Positions 47,040-58,640 are shown, counted from the stretch's first letter. The stretch is DNA of 64,000 bases from Paguma larvata (GCA_030068075.1 CM057844.1:12322001-12386000), one strand, 5' to 3'. Notes: generated from the sequence alone by a model not told the origin. Made by a program: numbers and translations.

Positions 47040-48775
47040 TGGTTTGGACTCCCATTTCTGGCCAAGATAGTGTAATGGGGATCGGATTTATGCTACTACC
47101 TGAAACAACCAAAAATCACAAGATATATAAAACTTATTTCAAGAAACTGAGTATCAGTCTATAAAGGACAGTGATCCCCAAGAGATAGGACACAAACAAG
47201 GTCATCCCTATGAGTGACCCAACTAACTGCCAGAGAGTTTTCAGTCCATGGTGCATATCTCTCTTGAGCACACAGGATGAGACCAGTAGATTCTCTGAGT
47301 TGAAAAGACAGAGATGAGAGTCTTAGAGACCAAGGGAATTAAAGTCCACTGAACAGATGATCAGAGAAGGGAGAACTAAATACAGAGAGAACCAAAGATA
47401 TAGGCAGAAGTTTCCACTTGGATTTTCAGCTGAGTACTCATCAGTACATATGTGTGAAGAAACACCTAGAGATGAAAGCTACAATGTCTGAGAAGAAAAT
47501 AACACTGGATGGAATTAATAGCAGATTAGATAAGCAGAAAAAATAGTAAACTTGGACACAGCAAGAGAAGTGATGTAAAATTAAGTAGGGATAAAAAAAG
47601 AACAATGAGGGCACCTCAGTGACTCGGTTGGTTAAGTGCCAACTCTTGATCTCGGCTCAGGTCATGATCTTACAGTTTGTGAGTTTGAGCGCCGCATCAG
47701 GCTCTGTGCTGACAGTGTGGAGCCTGCTGGGGATTCTGTCTCTCCTTCTCTCTCTCTCTGTCCCTCACCTGCTCACTCTCTCTCTTTAAAAATAAATAAA
47801 TAAACTTCAAAAAAGAAGAACAATGACAGTAAAGCAGAACATTAGTGAGCTGTGCAACACCCCCAAGTGGCCTCATGTATGTGTGAGGGAAGTGCCCAGG
47901 GGGACGTGATAGGGAATACAGAAAAAAAATATTCAAATGATAATGCTGAAAATCTCCTAAATTTGATGAAAACTGGCAGATCTGAGCAGCTCAAAGAACC
48001 CAACCTCAACAAACAGAAGGCAGATGACATCACAGTATATTATAATCACATTACCAAAATCACTGATAAAAAGAAAATGTTAAAGGCAGTGAGAAAAAAA
48101 GATATATACAGAGGGACAAATATAAGGATAATGTAAATATATAAAAAGGATAACCCAGCCTGACCAAGTAAGGTTTGCTCAGGAATACAAGGTTGGTTTT
48201 ACATTGGGAAGTCAGTATACGTCACTATATTAGAAAACTAAGTAAGAAAAACCATACGATCATCTTAATAGATGCAGAAAAAAAATCTGACAAAATCCAA
48301 CATCTGTCCCACTAAAAACTCCCAATGTAGCAGGAATAGAAGGGAATGTCTTTAACCTAATAAAGGGCATATCCCACAGCTAATATCCAAAACCCACAGC
48401 TAATGTCATACTTAATATTTAAAGACTAAATGCTTTTCCCCTTAGATCTGAAAAAAGGAAAAACATGTACTCTCATCATTTCTATTCGATACTGCATTTA
48501 GAAAATCTGATGAAATCTTTTAAAAAGCTACTAAAACTAATAAGGAAGTTTATAAAGGCTTTAGAATACCAAATCCGTGTCCTAAAAAGAAGACTAGAAA
48601 GGAGGAATTACCAAGAGACATGGAAAAACTTTGGAAGTGATGAAGGTGTTCATTATCTTGATCCTGGTGCTGGTTTCAGGAATTTATACATTGGTCAAAA
48701 CATTGAATTTTAGTATGTGCAATTTATCATATGTCAATCATACCTCAATAAAGTTGGTTTTTTTTTTAATTAAAG
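47040..48775 (+). mobile_element. Old L1 with both ends but most of its inside missing
   Basis: Begins like an L1 5' end ('cccatttctggccaagatag'), passes through ORF1-like sequence ('atgctgaaaatctcctaaatttgatgaaaac', 'gaaaatgttaaaggcagtgag'), jumps to an ORF2 reverse-transcriptase piece ('gctcaggaatacaaggttggtttt'), and ends in a 3' end ('tatgtcaatcatacctcaataaa'). Without its SINE it is about 1.5 kb against 6 kb or more for a full L1. A HAL1-type relative is an alternative for the 5' part. Confidence 0.5.
47608..47811 (+). mobile_element. Felid tRNA-Lys SINE inside L1
   Basis: 'agggcacctcagtgactcgg' to 'aaaaataaataaataaac'. Duplication AAAAAAAGAACAATGA (47593-47608) and AAAAGAAGAACAATGA (47811-47826). 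Confidence 0.5.
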
Positions 48776-48925
48776 TATGTTCTCTTGAGATACTTTTCAA
48801 CTTCTATGGAAATTTTGTCTTCAAACTCACTGCCATACAACATCTATGAACTAAGTGGTTATACTCTGAGTATAGAAGCAGTTTTCAATATTTTATTATT
48901 CAGAGAAACACCAAGGCTAATTCTT

Positions 48926-49130
48926 TTTAATTTTTTTAATGTTTATTTATTTTTGAGAGAGAGAGACACACAGAGCATAAGTGGGAGAGAGGCAGAGAGA
49001 GAGGGAAACACAGAATCTGAAGCAGAATCCAGGCTCTGAGCTGTCAGCACAGAGCACAATACAGGGCTCAAACTCATGAACCACAAGGTCATGACCTGAG
49101 CTGAAGTTGGACACTCAAGTGCCCCTTTTT
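48926..49130 (-). mobile_element. Felid SINE lacking part of its head
   Basis: Tail and GA-rich block are complete, but about 25 nt of the tRNA-like 5' head are missing before the terminal GCCCC. Duplication AAGGCTAATTCTT (48913-48925) and AAGGGTAATTTTC (49131-49143). Confidence 0.5.
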
Positions 49131-49144
49131 AAGGGTAATTTTCT

Positions 49145-50738
49145 ATGAGGAAAATAATTGCTTATACATAGTAAATAAAGCAGTCCTACTCTCTTATTGT
49201 GATTGCTCACAGATGTGTTTGTCTAAGAGAATCCATAAGGATTCACCCAATTTCACCAGTGTACTATGTTTCCTGAAATGTTCTTGTCATTACATTCAAC
49301 TATAGATTGCATGGATTACTCAGACTTCTACTCTATGTGTTGTTTGAGTCTGGACTAGACCAACCTATTTCATGAGGCCCTAAATAATAATGTGAATACA
49401 CCACTACTCAATGAAAATATAGATTCAAAGGGTCAAAGAATTGGAAGTTTCAACTTCTCTCAACATCTCAGAATTCTACAGAGGTTTTTCTGGGCTTCCC
49501 AGTTTCCTCTTTCAAATTTTACATTTTGAATATTGTCAAGTCTTTTTAAAATGGTTTTTAAAATCCTCATCTATTAAAATAGGCTGAATATCCTGAGGAT
49601 TACAAATGTTTTAATTTATGCTTGTGGGCAACTCATTTTTGTGCAATTCTCTAAATAAAAGCCCTCCTGCTGTCTCAGTTTAATTAAAGTGTGTCCTGAG
49701 TTTGCAGAGGCTTCCCATGTACTTGAACTTGGTGTAAATGTGTTGTGGAAATGAAAGGTTGCTGTTCTGCACTGACCTTTTGTGACTTCAGGCCTGTGCA
49801 CGTCCATCTACCTAAAAATGTACAAGTAAGTTCAAACCTACAGAACAAGGACACTGCTCTATTAAATATGAGTGAGACCCAGGCAAATCAGTTTAGCATA
49901 CCTTCCTGTTGTAAAATCCCAGCTGGCTGTGTAATAACAAGAGAATGTATAATATGCTTCCTCAGGGTAAAAATATATTATGCAAACTTTTATACTCATT
50001 ATATATTTAATGTGGTTCTTATCTATTTTATTTTTAATACCTTTTTCTATTCAGGTCAAATGACGGTTATTCAAGTAAGAAATGGATCGCTGATTGGAAA
50101 CAGACAATTTGAAATGAAAATCTGATAATCCAAATGGCAACATCAAAGATGCTCGAGATGAATTTTGAGAACAAACCATGTTCTGTTAGCACCAGGTGGA
50201 TTCTTGAGCTGATGTGAATCACACTGAAAACTGTATAAAAACAAACAGGTGCAAAAAAAATGCTCTCATAGTCACTTGTAAATAAAAAAGATAATAAAAC
50301 TGTAATACAGGTAGTATGAATTTACTCCTAAACATTGCAGGGAAGGAATCATCATTATTTTTTTTACTTTTCTAAATTAAATTTCATCGGACTCCAAGCC
50401 ATGCATAGTGAGATCTGCCATTTTTCCTATTGCTTCTTTGGCTACATTTTATTGCCTTAGGTGCTGATATCCATTGAGGTCTGGGCACTGATACCAAGAA
50501 GAGGAGCTGTGTCCCAGCTCATCTGCACACAGCCTTGACCAAAGGGGACTCCTAGATTCTGCTTCCAGAACTTGAAGCTTCCTGATAATGGTGCAGGCAT
50601 GTTCTTGGCAGTCCCAGAGACCCTGCCACCTCACAGAGCATTGAATGGCAGTGGGAAACACTCCCATCATGATGCCAGCCACATCCTTCCCCCTCCTCAA
50701 GCCTTTCATCTCCTAAGAGTCTACTCTAGAGCCCACTT
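49145..50738. other. Single-copy-looking sequence
   Basis: About 1.6 kb with no recognised gene or repeat. The stretch 50400-50720 is GC-richer than its surroundings and opens frames on both strands (86 and 72 codons), but none resembles a known protein. Confidence 0.5.
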
Positions 50739-50756
50739 AGAAAGACCCCAACTTTC

Positions 50757-50945
50757 TTTAAAAATTTTTTTAACATTTATTAATTTTTGAGACATAGAGT
50801 GACCAGGAGAAGGGCAGAGAGAGAGGGAGGCACAGAATCCAAAGCAGGCTCCAGGCTCTGAGCTGTCAGCACAAAGCCCGAGGTGGCGAGATCATGACCT
50901 GAGCTGAAGTCGGCCACTTAACCAACTGAGCCACCCAGGTACCCC
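50757..50945 (-). mobile_element. Felid tRNA-Lys SINE
   Basis: Inserted with an 18-bp duplication AGAAAGACCCCAACTTTC (50739-50756) and AGGAAGAGCCCAGCTTTC (50946-50963). Lacks about 25 nt around the B box ('gcccgaggtggcgagatc'). Confidence 0.5.
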
Positions 50946-50963
50946 AGGAAGAGCCCAGCTTTC

Positions 50964-51412
50964 AAAGACAACTGGTAATTCTCCCCTGGGGCCAGAGAAA
51001 CTCAGACAGCATCACACAAAGTATGATGCCTGGGTTTGTTGAGGGGGTCTGGAGGGGCTTCATTGACCAGAATGCAAGGAAAAACTACCTCTCACTATTT
51101 TTCAGATGCCTCTGGGAGAAAGCTAGACAGTTTTTACTCCATGTCATTCTGTGATGATAGTTATTTGTTATCAGGGCTCACCTTCAGAATTTTTGCAGAA
51201 AACCCTATAGCCATTCCTATAAGGAAATAATCTCAGCCTAAAAGTAATTATTTAAGCTTTACTTACCATAAATCAAACCTCTAAATGTTGTTAGAAATGT
51301 TATGAAAAAATACCACAAAATAAGCTTATAGCTGCATTCAATGTATATGATGGCTTTTCCATTTTTATACATTTTCATGTATTAAAAATTGTGTACATCT
51401 AATTTTTAAGTG
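50964..51412. other. Single-copy-looking sequence
   Basis: No recognised gene or repeat. Confidence 0.5.
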
Positions 51413-51612
51413 TTTTTAAAATTTATTAATTCTTGAGAGAGATAACGTGAGTGAGTGTATGAACAGGGGAAGGGCAGAGAGAGAGGAAGAGAGAGAATCC
51501 CAAGCAAGCTCCACACTTTCAGCACAGACCCTGGCACGGGGCTCGAACTCAAGAACCATGAGATTATGACCTGAGCTAAGATCAAGAGTTGGACACTTAT
51601 CGAACTGTCCCA
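51413..51612 (-). mobile_element. Felid SINE, 5' head truncated
   Basis: 'tttttaaaatttattaattcttgag' to 'ggacacttatcgaactgtccc'. The last 20 nt or so of the head are missing or scrambled. Confidence 0.5.
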
Positions 51613-52189
51613 TATTTTTTAAATATATGGAAAAACATAAACATTGAAAGGCAGTAACTTACATAGAACAGTATTATATATGTGTATAGATGTGTACATA
51701 GGAATGTAATTTTCTTTCCTATTCAGTAAATATAAGTGTTAAGACCAGCATTTTCTTCATAAATTGTACCTTTCACACTTGGAACACTATCTCTTCCTAT
51801 CCTCTTTCACTCTTTGATCTCTTTTTTAAATTTTCTAGTTATGTTTCTGCCCTCATTTTTATAGCCTGTGAATAACATTATATTCCGTAAATGAACTTAA
51901 TCATCTCTGTTTTTCATAAGAGAATTCAGCCTGTTCTCATTTAAGGTAACAATTAAACATTGATTTTATTCTGTTCACCTTTCTTTACATTTTCCTTTTT
52001 TCTTTTAAATTTTGCTTTCTCAATTTTCAATCCTTGTTTCTGTAGAGATTGAAGTGTACCTTCTAATTCCTATCTTCAAAATGCCAGCAGTCATTAACAA
52101 ACATACATTTCTCTAGTATATGAAAGCAACTTGCAACTTATTTTCCCTCACAAAGAAATTTTCTTCTTGACATTCCAACAAAATGAGAG
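51613..52189. other. AT-rich sequence, possibly very old L1
   Basis: Some phrases ('gtttctgccctcatttttatagcctgtgaataac') hint at antisense L1 continuing from the block that follows, but not enough to call. Confidence 0.5.
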
Positions 52190-52764
52190 CTTCAGACACT
52201 TGATTTTTTAAAATCTATTTTAGCAAGGAATATTTCACATATAGGAAAATGCATAGCTCTTCAGTGTGCAGTTGCAGGAATTTTATGTATGTCTGTGGTC
52301 TAGGAGCCACCGCCAGGTCAAGATATTTCCATATTTCAGCAGCTCTGAAAGTTCAGTCAGGCCCCTTCTTTATCAATACCCACCATATACCTACCAATGC
52401 AGCCACTGTCCTGATAATTCTTGAGCTTTTAATAAAATGAATCCTATTGTGTGTTCCTTTGTATCTGGCTTCTTTCATTCAGTATTATGTTTGAGATTCA
52501 TAAAAACATGTGTCAGTAAATCATTCTTTTTATTATTGAGTAGATTTCATTATATGAATAAACCACAATTCACTTTTCCTTCACCCACTGATGGACATTT
52601 GGGTCGTTTCCAGTTTGGAGCTATTATTAATCATACTGTCACGAACATTTGCGTATGTGGCTTAGATAGACACATGCCCTCATTTTTCTTGGGCACGTAT
52701 CTAGGCGTGGGATTGCCAGGTAATAGCACATGTTTAACTTTATTAAAAATTGCCAAATACTATA

Positions 52765-52976
52765 GTTAATAATAATGTATGCATATTTGAAAGTACCCAG
52801 GAGTGTGTACCTTGAAAGTTATCATGAGAGAAAAAAAATGTAACTATGTATGATGATGGATGTTAACTGGACTTAGTGTGCTCATTAGTTTTCAATATAT
52901 ACATATATTAAAGCATTACATTGTATACCTGACACTAATATATGCTACGTCAATTATATCTCAATTTAAAAAACCT
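52765..52976 (+). mobile_element. L1 3' UTR end inserted in antisense L1
   Basis: 'ggatgttaactggacttagtgtg' to 'gtatacctgacactaatatatgctacgtcaattatatctcaattt' and A tail, sense orientation. About 200 bp. Confidence 0.5.
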
Positions 52977-52983
52977 GTCAAGG

Positions 52984-53134
52984 AGTGCCTGGATGGTTCA
53001 GTCAGTTAAACATCAGATTTTTGATTTCAGCTAATCTCAAGATCTCATGGGTGTAAGAGATTCAGCCCCGCCAGCTTGAGATTCTCTCTCTTCCTCTCCC
53101 TCTGCTCACAAACACTCTCTGTCTTAAAAATGAC
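52984..53134 (+). mobile_element. Short SINE of an older subtype
   Basis: 'agtgcctggatggttcag' to 'ctctgtcttaaaa'. Short CT region, and the A-rich tail is minimal. It directly follows the L1 tail. Confidence 0.5.
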
Positions 53135-53539
53135 AAACTTGTTCAAAGATTTGTTTCCAGAGTAGTTTTACCAATTTACATTCTGATTAGTAGTATATGA
53201 GAATTTCCATAATTCTTAATCTATTCCAACACTTGCTATTGATGGTCTTTTTAATTTTAGGAATCCCCACAGATTTATAGTGATATCTCACTGTGTTTTT
53301 ATTTGAATTTTCCTGATAACTAGTGATGATGAATACCTTTTCATGCTCTCATTAAGCATTCATGTATGTTCTTTTATGACACATATTCAACTATCTTGCC
53401 ATTTAAAAAAAAATTAGTGTTTCTTTCTGACTGGACTTTAAGAGAATAAAATATTCATAGTATGTATATCTCTAAGAATGAGTGAAAAGGATACAAAAGA
53501 AATTCATTTAAAATCAGTAATAAAATAATTCCATGTAAA

Positions 53540-54340
53540 ATAAAAAAGGGGAAATTTTTGAACATGCAATTTATAATAGAAATTTGAATAACCAATAAAC
53601 ATGAAAAGATGTTTCACCTCATTGAAAAGTTTGGAAATGCAAATTAAAACAGTCATGAACCATCAGTAACTTTAATCAATTGTGCAATTACAAAAGTATG
53701 ACAGAAATGAGGGTTAGTTAGGATAGTGAAAATTGGGAATCTTTATAAATTATAAATTGGAACCACTGCCTTGAAGATCCACTGGACAGTATTTAGAAAA
53801 TGTGAACATACACATCACTAATATTTGACCATTTTGCTTTGTGGTATATATACACCGGGTATATATACACATGTATAAAAGTGCTCAGTGCAGTCGTGTT
53901 TATATAGCAAGAATTTGGGAAACCATGAATAATCAACAATAGAGAAAGGAACACAGAATTGTTCTAGAGCAGTGGGATAAACTATATATAGATATGTTTC
54001 CCATGGACAGACCATAGGAATATGATTTGGAATTAAAACAAATGACACATGATCACTTACAGAGTGCTTTTTATTTATTAATTTTATCTTGAGAGAGAAA
54101 GAGTGCATACACAAGCAGGGAGAGGGACAGAGGGAGAGAGAGAATCTCAGGCAGACTCCACACTCATCATGGAGCCTGAAACAGGCCTCGATCCCATGAA
54201 CTGTGAGACCATGAACTGAGCCAAAATCAAGTGTCAGACATTTAACCAACTGAGCCACCCAGTCGCTCCACAGAGTGCTTTCTAAAAGCATGAAAAATTA
54301 TATAGTATTGTTTAAAATAAGAAATAAGATATACAAATTG
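53540..54340 (+). mobile_element. Old L1 (L1M-type) ORF2 end
   Basis: 'aacatgaaaagatgtttcacctc', 'ggttagttaggatagtg', 'tgcagtcgtgtttatatagcaag', 'gggaaaccatgaataatc' follow L1 ORF2 order. The longest open frame in the window (157 codons, minus strand, 53818-54291) is antisense to this and to the SINE, so it is not a gene. Confidence 0.5.
54073..54270 (-). mobile_element. Felid tRNA-Lys SINE inside old L1
   Basis: 'tttattaattttatcttgagag' to 'gagccacccagtcgctcc'. Duplication CAGAGTGCTTT at 54060-54070 and 54271-54281. Confidence 0.5.
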
Positions 54341-54344
54341 TTCT

Positions 54345-54600
54345 AAAAACTCTGGTGTCTACACTAGCAACATCAGTATTTCCTGGGAATGTATTAGAAA
54401 TGTAAATTCTTAGGGTGCCTGGCTGGCTCAGTCAGTAAAGCATGTGACTCTTGATCTCAGGGTTGTGAGTTCAAGCCCCACACTGGGTATGGAGATAACT
54501 TAAAATTAAGAATGTAAGTTCTTGGGCCCACCCTCAGACCTACTGAATCAGTATTTCTTGTAGGTAGAGCCAGCAGTCTGTTATAACAAGCCTTGAAATA
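54345..54600. mobile_element. MER5A-type fossil with a SINE inside
   Basis: 'actctggtgtctacactagcaacatcagtatttcctggg' and 'cttgggcccaccctcagacctactgaatcag' are the two parts of a MER5A-type element, split by the SINE at 54413-54508. Confidence 0.5.
54413..54508 (+). mobile_element. Short ancestral carnivore SINE, tRNA-Lys fossil
   Basis: About 96 bp. A 73-nt tRNA-like body (54417-54489) retains the full length and spacing of tRNA-Lys, including CTT at the anticodon position, with about 81% identity to the tRNA by my count. It then ends in a short A-rich tail and lacks the CT-rich block of the felid SINEs. Duplication AGAAATGTAAATTCTT (54396-54411) and AGAATGTAAGTTCTT (54509-54523). Confidence 0.5.
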
Positions 54601-54653
54601 GACATTGATGTTTGCTAAGCCTTGGGAAATATACATTATAGACCTATATTTTA

Positions 54654-54866
54654 TTATTTTATTTTAAATTTTTAAAAGTTTATTTATTTTGAGAGAGAAA
54701 GAGCATATGAGCAAGGGAGGGGCAGAGAGAGAGGAGGGAGAGAATCCCAAGCAGGCTCTGTACTGCCAGTGCAGAGCCTGATGCAGGGCTTGATCCCACA
54801 AACCATGAGATCTTGACCTGAGTGGGAATCATGAGTTGGAAGCATGACTGAGCTATCCAGGTGCAC
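54654..54866 (-). mobile_element. Felid tRNA-Lys SINE, first of a tandem pair
   Basis: Reverse-complement SINE ending 'tgagctatccaggtgcac'. Target AGACCTATATTTTA at 54640-54653 precedes it, and AGACCTACTTTA at 54869-54880 follows it. Confidence 0.5.
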
Positions 54867-54880
54867 AAAGACCTACTTTA

Positions 54881-55100
54881 AAAAAAACACACACACACAC
54901 ACACATTTATTCATTTTTGAGAGACAGAGAGAGATAGAGCATGAGTAGGGAAGCAGAGAGAGACAGAAACAGAATCTGAAGCGGGATCTGGGCTCTGAGC
55001 TGTTGGCACAGAGCCCAGTGCTGGGCTCGAACTCACGGACTGTGAAATCATGACCTGAGCTGAAGTCCAGCACTTAACTGTCTGAGCCATCCAAGTGCCT
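54881..55100 (-). mobile_element. Felid tRNA-Lys SINE, second of a tandem pair
   Basis: Reverse-complement SINE ending 'gagccatccaagtgcct'. Its tail has become a (CA)n run (54888-54905). A third copy of the target, AGACCTACATTTTA, follows at 55102-55115. Confidence 0.5.
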
Positions 55101-55124
55101 AAGACCTACATTTTATACAGTATC

Positions 55125-55350
55125 TATTTACTAAAAATAGTACAGATGGCCAGAGGAAATAAACATGTCCTGTCAGTGGTTGCCTTTGGAGTTGCTCAAA
55201 TATCTGTAATGTCACGTGTATAAATATAAAAATAAATCAGAAGCAATAAGGACAAAATACTAATATGTTACTTATTAGTGGTGGGTATGAGTATATTTGT
55301 TGAATTATTCTGTATTCTTCTGATTTTTTTTAACTTTTCAAAATAAAAAG
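55125..55350 (+). mobile_element. Probable old L1 3' UTR end
   Basis: 'agtggttgcctttggagttgc', 'agtggtgggtatgagtatattt' and 'aacttttcaaaataaaaag' resemble an old L1 terminus. Confidence 0.5.
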
Positions 55351-56149
55351 GAGATACAGAGAGCAAGGGCATGTGGTTACTGAATAGTGCAGGGATTTAA
55401 TGTGTTAACCAAAACATCTTAGTTCTTTCTCAGTCTTCACACTTAATTAAGAATATCTTGAGATTGCAAGACAAACTCTTTAAAAACAAAACAACAGAAT
55501 TCATGATGTTATAATCATTTATGATTGTTAAATTCACTGAATCAAACTTTTCATGATTTTGTGCTCAAAACAATGTAGAGAAATAAATTAGGAAGCAGAG
55601 TGGATATTAAATTATAACTGGCATCTATAAAATAATCTCTATTTTAGCTCTTTAACATGATCAGAATATTGCTATCATTGATGTAAGAAAAGATAAAAAT
55701 GAAAATTAGAAAATGCACTTACTTGAAACAAAACATTACGTGTGGTTGTTTTTATATTGGGATTGTGTAAGACGAGTATAAGCAAGGCATCTCATTGTTT
55801 TACAATGCTTTGCTTTGTGAGAGAATGTTTTACTTCTCTTTCTTCCTCCTGGGAGGGCTGCCCTTCAACCCCAGAATATAGATACAGTGTTACTCAGTAC
55901 TTCCAGATTTCCCAGCTACTCTTAACTGAGAATTTTTCAAGTCTCACAATTCATATCTTATGATGTCTCCCTTAATGTTATCTTCTGCTAGATGATGTTT
56001 CTGAAAAAACAAAAGCCACTTCCTATCGCTTAGGAGATATTTGCCCAAATAACTAAGCTTAGGATGAAACTTACTTCACTCATCAGTAATGGAGGCTAAG
56101 TCCATACAGCCAGGCTACGTTTGTCTCTCTTTCATTCAACAGTGACTCT
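55351..56149. other. Single-copy-looking sequence
   Basis: No recognised gene or repeat. Confidence 0.5.
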
Positions 56150-56530
56150 CTCTATGTTGCACAAAAGAAGTATAAAAGCAGCCCTTGACCACAAAGGCTT
56201 AAATTCCAGTCAAGGATGTAAGAAGTATCCATTTGCAGCATTGTGTAGAAAAACAACATAAAATAGCATTCTACATGGTAACCATAAAGTGCTAAATCAT
56301 TTGGGATGATACTGAACAGACAAAGAATTTTAAGAGAAGTCAGGCAATGGTGGAAGGTATGGGCAGGAAGGTTCTGTGAAAGAAATGAGGTGTAAAAGTT
56401 AGACAGCACTGAAGAAAGCTGAGCAATAGGAATAGTGTGGGAAGCAAAAGAATAGTGTGGCCAGGGAAGAAGGCCATAAGGGCAGCAGGGGCCAATGAAG
56501 AGCAAAGATTGTTAACATGCTGGAGAGAAA
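56150..56530 (-). mobile_element. Possible L2 LINE fragment
   Basis: 'cacaaaggcttaaattccagtc' and the 'gaaggttctgtgaaag ... gaggtgtaaaagtt' spacing suggest antisense L2. AATAGTGTGG is repeated at about 56432 and 56452. Weak. Confidence 0.5.
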
Positions 56531-56819
56531 GTGGACTGCAGTTACGAAGCTCTAAGAAATTTAAAAGTGCACAGACTTGATGTAGAGAACATTATCATAT
56601 GTTCCCTGATTAATAAAGGTTTCATTTATAAGTGTACTTAACCCACTTCACAAACCATTTGGGAAGTCATGCAGAAAAATAAGATCTTTCCCCATTTATT
56701 ATCCTCATCATGAACTAGTATTAATATTTTATTGCCTATCTTTTATTTCACAATTTCATATTTTGAAAGGATCAAAATAATGCATGCTCATTCTAGGAAG
56801 TTTGCAAAAATGGCCAAAA
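56531..56819. other. Single-copy-looking sequence
   Basis: No recognised gene or repeat. Confidence 0.5.
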
Positions 56820-57000
56820 AATGTGGGAAATATCAGTTGATATTTATGGAGCACCAACCTTTACATTTTTAACTCATGTGAGCCTTGAAACAACCTCATT
56901 ATCTGTAATTTACAAAGGGATAAATGTAGAACAGAGATGTTAAGTAACTAGTCTAAGATCACCCAGTACACCAGCAGTGCTGTCACAACTTGACCTCATG
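56820..57000 (-). mobile_element. MIR SINE
   Basis: 'tgatatttatggagcacc', 'actcatgtgagccttgaaacaacctcatt', 'agagatgttaagtaactagtctaagatcaccc' is the reverse complement of MIR, nearly full length. Confidence 0.5.
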
Positions 57001-57374
57001 AATTATAGTGTCAGAGGTCATGTACCACTCCACTGGGCTCCAATGCCTATCTCTCTTCCAAAAATATGAGTTTGATTTCTGGGTTAGAGTCCATGATATT
57101 TACATACCAAGAACCTTTACATATTCTTTTATTATAAGAAATTGTGTCTATCTGAAGTATCTTCCACTTGTAAATAATGCAACATTGAATATTTCTACAC
57201 ATAAGTGTTTACAGGAGTGTTTGATTATCTCCCCAAGATGCACTCTTACAAGCAGAACTGCTAAGGAGACATAGAAAAAATTTGAGGCTTTTGTATTACT
57301 AAACTATTTCCAAAAATACCCATCTATGGTAATGGTACCACTCCCAATATGTAAGCAAGAAGAGACTTCTTTAT
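57001..57374. other. Possible old antisense LINE sequence
   Basis: 'ccccaagatgcactcttacaagcagaactgctaagg' looks like antisense old LINE, but the family is uncertain. Confidence 0.5.
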
Positions 57375-58200
57375 ATCTTTTCTAAGCCTCAGAATTGTAT
57401 GTTTATTTATACTTTTCATTTTGAGATAGTTGTAGATTCACGTGCAGTTATAAGAAATAATACAGAGAAATCCTATGTACATTTACCCCAATTTACTCCA
57501 GTGATAACATCTTGCAAAACTTTAGCACGATGTCACAACCAGGACATTACACTGATACAGTCAAGATACGGAATGTTTCCATTACCCAAGGGTGCTTCAT
57601 GTTGCCTTTTATAGCCACACACACTTTCCTTCTGTTCCCACCTCCTCATTTCCAGGTGCCACTAACTTCTCCACTTCTATAACTTTGTCATTTCAAGAAT
57701 ATTATTTAAATGGAACCATATTGTATGTAACCTTTTAGACCTACCTCTTTTCAGTGAACATAATTCTTTGGAGGCATCTGGTTTGTTGCATGTATCAGCA
57801 GTTTGTTCATTTGTATTGCTGGTAAAAATCCATGGTAACAACGTACCGGTGGTTTGTTTAACCATTCACTTTTTGAAGAAAATCCAGGTTGATTCCAGTT
57901 TGGGAGTGTCATGAATAAAAGTACTAAAAACATTTGGATTCATGTGTTTGTGTAAATATATATTTTCATTTCTCTGGGATATATGTGCCCAAGAGAGCAA
58001 TTTCTGGGTCATACAGTAGTTATACACTTATTTTTATAAGAAACTGCCAGTGGTAGTTTTCCAGAGTGGCTGTACCATTTCACATACTTATCAGCAATGT
58101 ATGAGTGATCCACTTTCTCCTCATCCTCACCAGCATTTTTAAACTATTTTTTATTTAGCCATTCTGCTAGGTTTGTTTCCTCTTTGAGGTTTTAGTAAAT
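57375..58200 (-). mobile_element. Antisense old L1 3' region
   Basis: Well-ordered reverse-complement L1: 'cattttgagatagttgtagattcacgtgc', 'gataacatcttgcaaaac', 'atagccacacacactttcc', 'gtcatttcaagaatattat', 'tttctctgggatatatgtgccc', 'ccagagtggctgtaccatttc'. Confidence 0.5.
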
Positions 58201-58204
58201 TGTG

Positions 58205-58640
58205 TAATTTTTTAAAAATTTAAGTTATTTAACGTAGAGTGTAGTATTGGTTTCAGAAGTAGAATTTAGTGATTCATTGCTTACATGTAACACCCAGTGC
58301 CCATCTCAACAAGTGCCCTCCTTAATGCCTATCACTTTGTAGCCCTACCTCACCCACCACCCTCTAGCAACTCTCAGTTTATTCTCTGTATTTAAGAGTC
58401 TCTTGTGGTTTGCCTCTCTCTGTAACTTATTTTTCCTTCCTTTCCCCTATTTTCATCTGTTGTTTTTCCTAAATTCCACATATGAATGAAATCCTATGAT
58501 ATTTCTATCTCTGACTTATTTCACTTAGCATAATACACTCTAATTCCACCAACGTTGTTACAAATGACAAGACTTCATTCTTTTTGATTGCCAAATAATA
58601 TGCCATTGTGTATGTGTGTGTATTTATCTTTGGATAAGTA
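58205..58640 (-). mobile_element. Carnivore L1 3' end
   Basis: Antisense tail and 3' UTR: 'gattcattgcttacatgtaacacccagtgcccatctc', 'tatttaagagtctcttgtgg', 'acttatttcacttagcataatacactct'. Imperfect duplication AGTAAATTGTGTAATTTTT / AGTAAATCATGTGATTTCT on the two sides. Inserted beside or into the older L1 above. Confidence 0.5.

Larger units (their letters stand above)
52190..53420 (-). mobile_element. Antisense old L1 with two insertions
   Basis: Reverse-complement ORF2/3' region: 'tttgtatctggcttctttcattcag', 'cactgatggacatttgggtcgtttccag', 'ggcgtgggattgccagg', then after the insertions 'tttccagagtagttttaccaatttac' and 'tttttatttgaattttcctgataac'. Confidence 0.5.

Noticed and set aside
53818..54291. 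157-codon open frame, the longest in the window
   Set aside because: It runs antisense through an old L1 and a SINE. Its residues come from repeat DNA and it has no domain.
56152..56505. 117-codon minus-strand frame, hydrophobic
   Set aside because: Overlaps a probable L2 fragment. Hydrophobicity follows from base composition.
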